NCBI GenBank assembly: GCA_003427395.1
Contig: BFEA01000535.1
Coordinates: 631,533-664,372 of the forward strand
DNA length: 32,840 nt
Reading direction: 5' to 3'
From: Chara braunii
Taxonomy: Eukaryota; Streptophyta; Charophyceae; Charales; Characeae
Shown here: positions 27,155-32,840 of the stretch, piece by piece
How positions within the stretch are numbered: the first letter of the stretch is position 1
Layout: each line of letters starts with the position of its first letter
Notes under the pieces: model-generated
Told to the model about the DNA's origin: nothing
Databases searched by the model: none
What the model saw: the letters and a program-made list of their open reading frames with translations, nothing else
Position numbers and translations under genes: made by a program

Positions 27155-29412
27155 AGTAGGGTATTTTAGAGTGTCGTAAAGTAGAGTGTCATAGAGAAGA
27201 GTAGAATGGCGCAGAGTAGAGTACTGTGTCGTACACTAGAGTAAAGAAGAGTGTTATAGAGTGTCGTAGAGTGTCGTTGAGTGTCGTTGAGTAGAGTAAA
27301 GTGTCGTAGAGTGGAGTAGAGTACTGTGTTGTAGAGTAGAATAGAGTGTCATAGTGTCGTAAAGTAAAGTAGAATGTCGTCAAGTAGACTGGAGTACAGT
27401 GTCGTAGGGTAGAGTGTTGTAGAGTCTCTTAGAGTAGAGTATAGTATAGTAGAGTAGAGTGTAGTAGAGCATAGTAGAGTAGAGTATTGTGGGTAGAGTA
27501 GAGTAGAGTGGAGTACAGTAGAGTAGAGTAGAGTAGAGTAGAGTAGAGTAAAGTAAAGTAGAGTAGAGTGTCATATAGCGTGATAGAGTAGAGTAGAGTA
27601 GAGTAGAGTGGCATACAGTGTCATACAATTGAGTTGATAGGGTAGAGTATAGTAGAGTAGAGTGTGATAGAGTAGAGTGTCATAGAGTACAGTGTCGTAG
27701 AGTAGAGTAGAGTCGCGTGTCATAGAGTAGAGTCGAGTGTAGTAGAGTGTCATCGAGTGTCATAGAGTGTTGTAGAGTAGATTGTCATTTAGTGTCGTAG
27801 ATTGTCGTAGAGTAGAATAAAGTAGAGTAGAGTAGAGTAGAGTAAAGTAGTGTGGAGTATAGTATAGTACAGTAGAGTAGAGTAAAGTATAGTCTCGTAG
27901 AGTAGAGTATAGTAGAAAACTGTGTCATAAAGTAGATTTTTGTTGAGTATCGTCGAGTGTCGTCGAGTGTCATAGAGTACAAAAGTGTGTCGAAGAGTGT
28001 AGTAGAGTAAAGTTGAGTTGAGTAGAGTTGAGTAGAGTAGAGTAGAGTAGAGTAGAGTAGAGTAGAGTAGAGTAGAGTAGAGTAGAGTAGAGAAGAGTAG
28101 AGTAGAGTATAGTATAGTAGAGTAGAGTAGAGTAGAGTATAGTAGAGTAAAATACAGTGTCGTAGGGTAGAGTTGAGTGTCCTGCAGTACAGTAGAGTAG
28201 AGAAGAGTGTCATAAAGAGTCGCAGAGTATAATAGAGTAGATTGGAGTAGACTAGAGAACAGTATCGTAGAGTAGAGTAGAGTATAGCGTCGTAGAGTAA
28301 ATAGAGTAAAGTGTCGTAGAGTAGAGTAGAGTATCATAGAGAAGAGTAGAGTAGAGTAGAGTAGAGTACCGTACAGTGTCGTAGAATGTCGTAGAGTGTG
28401 GTAGAGTACAGTGTCGTAGAGTGGCGAAGAGTGTCGTAGAGTAGAGTATGGTAGAGCGTCGTTGAGTCGAGTAGAGTGTCGTAGAGTAGAGTATTGTAGA
28501 GTATTGTAGAGTGTCTTAGAGTAGAGTAGAGTATAGTAGAGTGGAGTACAGTAGAGTAGAGTAGAGTAGAGTAGGGTAGAGTAGAGTAGAGTAGAGTAGA
28601 GTGTCGTATAGTGTCGCAGAGAAGAGTACAGTAGAGTAGAGTGGCGTAGAGTACAGTAGAGTAAAGTCGAGTATCGTACAGTGTCGTAGAGTGTGGTAGA
28701 GTACAGTGTCGTAGAGTGTCGAAGAGTATCGTAGAGTAGAGTATGGTAGAGTGTCGTCGAGTAGAGGAGAGTAGAGTATTATAGAGTATCTTAGAGTAGA
28801 GTATAGTACAGTAGAGTAGCGTTGAGTGGGTAGAGTAGAGTGTTGTAGAGTTGAGTAGAGCAGAGTAGAGTAGAGTAGAGTAGAGTAGAGTAGAGTAGAG
28901 TAGAGTAGAGTACAATGTCGCATAGTGTCAGAGAATAGAGTAGTATAGAGTAGAGTGTCGTAGAGTAGAGTGTCGTAGAGTAGGGTGTCGTAGAGTATAG
29001 TAGAGAGTCATAGAGTGTCGTAGAGTAAAGTAGAGTTTTAAAGAGTGTCGTAGGGTGCCGTAGAGTGTCATAGAGTGCAAAAGAGTGTCATAAAGAAGAG
29101 AAGAGTAGAGTAGAGAGTAGTAGAGTGTTGTAAAATGTCATAGAGTAGAGTGTCATTGAGTGTCGTAGAGTCAAGTAGAGTACAGTAGAGTAGTCATAGA
29201 GTAGACTGCTGTAGACTAGAGTAGAGTATAGTAGAGTGTCGTAAAGTAGAATAGTTTAGAGTGCCGTAGAGTAGAGTGTCATAGAGAAGAGTAGATTGTC
29301 GAAGAGTAGAGTACAATGTCGTAAAGTAGACGGTTGTAGAGTAGAGTATTTTAGAGTGTCGTAGAAAAGAGTGTCATAAAGAAGAGTAGAATGTCGCAGA
29401 GTGGAGTACAGT

Positions 29413-29847
29413 GTCGTAGAGTAGAGTAGAGTCGAGTAGAGTGTTAAAGAGTGCCGTAGAGTCTCGTAGAGTGTCATTGACTAGAATAGAGTGTCTAAGA
29501 GTAAAGTGTTGTAGAGCAGAGCAGAGTGTTCTAAAGTGTCTTAGTGTGGAATAGAATGTCGTAGAGTAGAGTAGAGTCGAGTAGAGTGTTAAAGAGTGCC
29601 GTAGAGTCTCGTAGAGTGTCATTGACTAGAATAGAGTGTCTAAGAGTAAAGTGTTGTAGAGCAGAGCAGAGTGTTCTAAAGTGTCTTAGTGTGGAATAGA
29701 ATGTCGTAGAGTAGAGTAGAGTCGAGTAGAGTGTTAAAGAGTGCCGTAGAGTCTCGTAGAGTGTCATTGACTAGAATAGAGTGTCTAAGAGTAAAGTGTT
29801 GTAGAGCAGAGCAGAGTGTTCTAAAGTGTCTTAGTGTGGAATAGAAT
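29413..29847. repeat. 145-bp higher-order repeat, three identical copies
   Basis: Units at 29413-29557, 29558-29702 and 29703-29847 appear identical base for base. The length is 29 five-base words. Their internal words are irregular (GTTAAAGAGTGCC, GTCATTGACTAGAATAGAG, GTTCTAAAGTGTCTTAGTG), so identity is not trivial and points to a recent duplication or conversion, or to assembly of a longer array. Confidence 0.93.
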
Positions 29848-31316
29848 GTCGTAGAGTAGAGTAGAGTACAATATCATAGAGACGGTTGAGTGTCCTACAA
29901 TGTCGTAGAGTAGAGTAAAATGTTGTAGAGTGTCGTAGAGTGTCGTAGAGTATCGTAGTGTAGAGTGTCGTAGAGTAGAGTGTTGTAGAGTGTCTTACAA
30001 TAGAGTTGAGTGTAGTAGAGTAGAGTAGAGTAGAGTAGAGTGGGTAGAGTAGAGTACAGTAGAGTAGAGTGGAGTAGAGCAAAGTAGAGTAGAGTGTTAT
30101 ATAGTGTCATAGAGTATAATATAGTAAAGCGTCGTAGAGTAGAGTAGAATGTCGTAGAGTTGAGTTCTGTAGAGTGTCGTAGAGTGTCCTAGACTGTTAG
30201 AGACTACAGAAGAGTGTCATAGAGTAGAGTAGAGTGTCGTAGAGTAGAGTAGAGTGTAGTAAAGTGTCGTAGAGTAGTGTAGAGTAGAGTACAGTAGAGT
30301 AGAGTAGAGTGGAGTACATTACAGTAGTGTAGAGTGTCGAAGAGCAGAGTATAGTAGAGTAGAGTAGAGTAGAGAGTCATAGAGTAGAGTAGAGTAGAGT
30401 TGAGTAGAGTACAATATCGTAGAGTAAAGGAGAGTGTTGTAGAGTGTTGTAGAGTAGATTGTCGTAGATTGTCGTAGAGTGGAGCTTCGTAGAGTAGAGT
30501 AGAGTGGGTAGAGTAGAGTAGAGTAGAGCAGAGTAAAGTAGTGTGGAGTAGAGCAGAGTAGAGTAGAGTAAAGTGGAGTGAAGTAGAGTAGAGTAAAGTA
30601 TAGTCTCGTAGAGTAGAGTACAATGTAATAAAGTAGAGTTTTATAGAGTGCCGTAGAGTGTCGTAGAGTGTCATAGAGTACAAAAGTGTGTCGAAGAGTC
30701 TCGTAGAGTAGAGTTGAGTAAGAGCACAGTAGAGCACAGTAGAGTGTCGTAGAGTACAGTAAAGTAGAGTAAAGTAGAGTACATTGTCGTAGAGTAGTGC
30801 CGAGTGTCCTACAGTAGAGTAGAGTAGAGTAGAGTGTCATAAAGTATCTAAGAGTATAACAGAGTAGATTGTCGTAGAGTAGAGAACATTATCTTAGAGT
30901 GTCATAGAGTAGAGTGTCGTAGAGTAAAATAGAGTAAAGTGTCGTAGAGTAGAGTAGAGTGTCGCACAATAGAGTAGAGTAGAGTAGAGTAGAGTAGAGT
31001 GGAGTATCATAGATTGTCGTAGAGTGTCATAGAGTGTGGTAGAGTATAGTATCCTAGAGTGTCGAAAAGTGTCGTAGAGTAGAGTATGGTAGAGTGTCGT
31101 CGAGTCGAGTAGAGGAGAGTGCCATAGAGTATAGTATTGTAGAGTGTCTTCGAGTAGAGTAGAGTATAGTAGAGTATAGCAGAGTAATGTAGAGTGGGTA
31201 GAGTAGGGTGTTGTAGAGTAGAGTAGAGTAGAGTAGAGTAGAGTGTCATATAGTATTGTAGAGTAGAGTACAGTAGGGTAGAGTATCGTAGAGTAGAGTA
31301 GAGCAGAGTAGAGGAG

Positions 31317-31430
31317 AGATGGTTAACCGACCCCCCATTTTTCACCTCAACTTATAAGAAAGCCATAAGGCCATTTCAAGCAAACTTCATACCAATGTAT
31401 AGAGTGCACTTCTTACTAACATATTAGGAG
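31317..31430. mobile_element. Unique-sequence island with a TIR-like end, copy 1
   Basis: The satellite stops at about 31316 and the sequence GGTTAACCGACCCCCCATTT begins (31321). It runs through unique AT-richer sequence to about 31430, where the satellite resumes. Its start resembles GGTTAACGGGGACCCCCACT at 31630. I infer that it is a fragment of the same mobile element. No coding is visible. Confidence 0.45.
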
Positions 31431-31496
31431 TAGAGTAAAGTAGAGTAGAGTAAAGTCGAGTATCGTACAGTGTCGTAGAGTGTCGTAAAGTGTCGT

Positions 31497-31651
31497 AAAG
31501 TGGGGGTCCCCGTTAACCAATAGTGTGTATTCTACGACACTCTAGGACACTCTACGACACTCTACGACACTCTACGACATTGTACAATACTCTACTTTAC
31601 TCTACTCTACTCTACTCTACTCCACTATTGGTTAACGGGGACCCCCACTTT
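31497..31651. mobile_element. Inverted satellite segment bounded by perfect 29-bp inverted repeats
   Basis: 31497-31525 and 31623-31651 are perfect reverse complements over 29 bases (AAAGTGGGGGTCCCCGTTAA... with ...TTAACGGGGACCCCCACTTT). The 97 bases between them (31526-31622) are satellite words in the opposite orientation to the surrounding array (TACGACACTC, CTACTCTACT). Left of the first arm is ordinary satellite. Right of the second arm is 147 bp of unique sequence. It may be a short inverted-repeat transposon that captured or flipped satellite DNA, or an inversion between two element ends. Confidence 0.75.
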
Positions 31652-31798
31652 TCGGCCCTAGGTAACCATGAATGATCCTGAAATTAGGGTTTCGGGATCA
31701 AATTTTATGTTTTTTGGATATTTTTTTTTTGCCTGTTTTTGTTTTTGGGCAAGCTTGCTGTGTGTCAAATTTGGTGTCATTTGGAGTATTAGAATTTG
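31652..31798. mobile_element. Unique-sequence island attached to the right inverted repeat
   Basis: This is non-satellite sequence directly after the right 29-bp arm. It contains an imperfect hairpin TGATCCTGAAA...TTTCGGGATCA (10 of 11 pairs, near 31673-31701) and T-rich runs. The satellite resumes at about 31799. It is probably the body of the element whose end is the inverted repeat. It is too short to encode a transposase. Confidence 0.5.
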
Positions 31799-32793
31799 TG
31801 TCGTAGAGTAAAGTATGATAGAGTGTCGTCGAGTCGAGTAGAGTAGCGTGTCGTAGAGCAGAGGATTGTAGAGTGTCTTAGATAGAGTAGAGTGTTGTAG
31901 AGTAGAATAGAGTAGAGTACAGTGTCGTATAGTGTCGGAGAATAGAGTATAGTAGAGTAGAGTGTCGTCGAGTAGAGTAGCGTGTCGTAGAGTGTCATAG
32001 AGTAGAGTAGAGTGGAGTAGAGTGGAGTAGAGTGGAGTAGAGTGGAGTAGAATACAGAAGAGTGTCGTATAGAAGGTAGAGTAGAGTAGAGTATCATAGA
32101 GTGTTGTAGAATGGCGTAGAGTAGAGTGTCGTTGAGTGTCGTAGAGGCGAGTAGAGTACAGTAGAGTAGTCGTAGAGTAGACTGTCGTACAGTAGAGTAG
32201 AGTAGAGTAGAGTAGAGTAGAGTAGAGTAGAGTCGAGTAGAGTCGAGTAGAGTAGAGTAGAGTAGAGTAGAGTAGAGTAGAGTAGAGTAGAGTAGAGTAG
32301 AGTAGAGTAGTTTAGAGTGCCGTAGAGAAGAGTAGAATGTCTTAGAGGAAAATGTCTTAGAGTAGAGTATAGTGTTGTAGAGTAGAGTAGAGTCAAGTAG
32401 AGTGTGAACGAGTGTCGTAGAGTGTCGTTGAGTAAAGTAGAGTGTCGTAGAGTGTCGTAGAGTGTCGTTGAGTAGAGTGTCGTAGAGTAGAATGTTGTAG
32501 AGTAGAGTAGAGTGTTCTAGAGTGGAGTAGAGTGGAGTAGAATGTCCTAGAGTAGAGTAGAGTACAATGTTGTAGAGAGACTTGAGTGTCCGACAGTGTC
32601 GTAGAGTAGAATAGAATGTTGTAGAGTAGAGTAGAGTGTCATAGAGTAGAGTAGAGTGTCGTCGAGTGTAGTCGAGGGTCGTAGAGTGTCGTAGAGTAGA
32701 CTGTTGTAGAGTGTCTTACAGTAGAGTAGAGTGTAGTAGAGTAGAGTGTAGTAAAGTAGAGTAGAGTAGAGTAGAGTGGGTAGAGTAGAGCAG

Positions 32794-32840
32794 TGTTGTC
32801 ACGCGGGGATCCCCGGGGCCCAAGCCGGGGTAGGGGTTTC
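32794..32840. other. GC-rich sequence at the satellite edge
   Basis: The satellite ends and a GC-rich sequence with GGGGATCCCC and GGGGCCC begins, then runs off the window. Too little is present to identify it. Confidence 0.5.

Larger units (their letters stand above)
23661..32793. repeat. 9.1-kb pentanucleotide satellite of TAGAG and TGTCG words
   Basis: Almost the whole stretch can be read as 5-bp words on the + strand, mainly TAGAG, with TGTCG next and variants such as TGTCA, TATCG, TACAG, TAAAG, TATAG and TGGAG. Pure (TAGAG) runs alternate with TGTCG-TAGAG pairs. TGTCG is rarely adjacent to itself. The array is interrupted by inverted segments (26995-27087 and 31526-31622), two islands of unique sequence (31317-31430 and 31652-31798), and a recurrent 4-base word TGGG that shifts the phase. 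It runs to within 50 bp of the window end. Minus-strand frames through it read as repeats of Thr-Leu-Leu-Tyr-Ser and are artefacts. Confidence 0.97.

Noticed and set aside
23775-32396. Many minus-strand open frames of 60-268 codons across the satellite
   Set aside because: A 5-bp repeat of ACTCT reads as Thr-Leu-Leu-Tyr-Ser in every frame with no stop, so long frames arise automatically. There is no protein-like composition.

Overview
The window looks like repeat-dominated eukaryotic nuclear DNA. There are no ribosome-binding sites, no operons and no densely packed genes. Instead there are a broken LTR retrotransposon, many tandem repeats, plant-like TATA and AATAAA signals, and a 9.1-kb pentanucleotide satellite. 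The gag-pol wording of the retrotransposon reminds me of Ty3/gypsy families in charophyte algae such as Chara. That is recollection, not a search result, so the organism call is weak. A 615-bp run of N (21129-21743) is an assembly gap.

Layout. 1-92 is a (CAAT)n microsatellite. 93-1340 is anonymous and rich in short palindromes at its left end. 1347-1928 holds a TATA box and a 163-codon open frame that begins with GTG, possibly a decayed gene. 1929-5472 shows nothing recognisable. 5473-5767 carries two subfamilies of a 23-bp minisatellite just upstream of the best gene candidate in the window, an unidentified 220-residue protein (5957-6619) followed by an AATAAA signal. 7001-7330 is a palindrome-rich patch related to the one near position 230.

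7384-13754 is the internal part of a dead Ty3/gypsy element in the order gag, protease, reverse transcriptase, RNase H, integrase. It carries more than a dozen in-frame stops, several frameshifts, and an internal deletion that removes the catalytic centre of reverse transcriptase. The integrase D,D35E triad is still in place. Downstream of integrase is extra coding-like material (14119-15079 and 15149-15436). It contains two isoleucine-rich patches followed by serine and acidic residues that resemble SUMO-interacting motifs. I cannot match it to a known family.

15437-21128 is non-coding and built of nested tandem repeats with units of about 38, 61, 35, 26, 161 and 21 bp. It also has recurrent small hairpins whose pairing is kept while their sequence changes, and two sites that look like the polypurine tract and start of a 3' LTR. 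21744-23660 has a TC/TA microsatellite, two GC-rich hairpin modules 1.65 kb apart and a 245-bp tandem duplication.

23661-32793 is an array of 5-bp words, mainly TAGAG and TGTCG. It contains higher-order repeats, including three identical 145-bp units. It is interrupted by two places where the satellite runs in the opposite orientation. One of these is bounded by perfect 29-bp inverted repeats, next to unique sequence, and is the most striking structure in the window. The long minus-strand reading frames across the array are a by-product of the 5-bp unit and are not genes.
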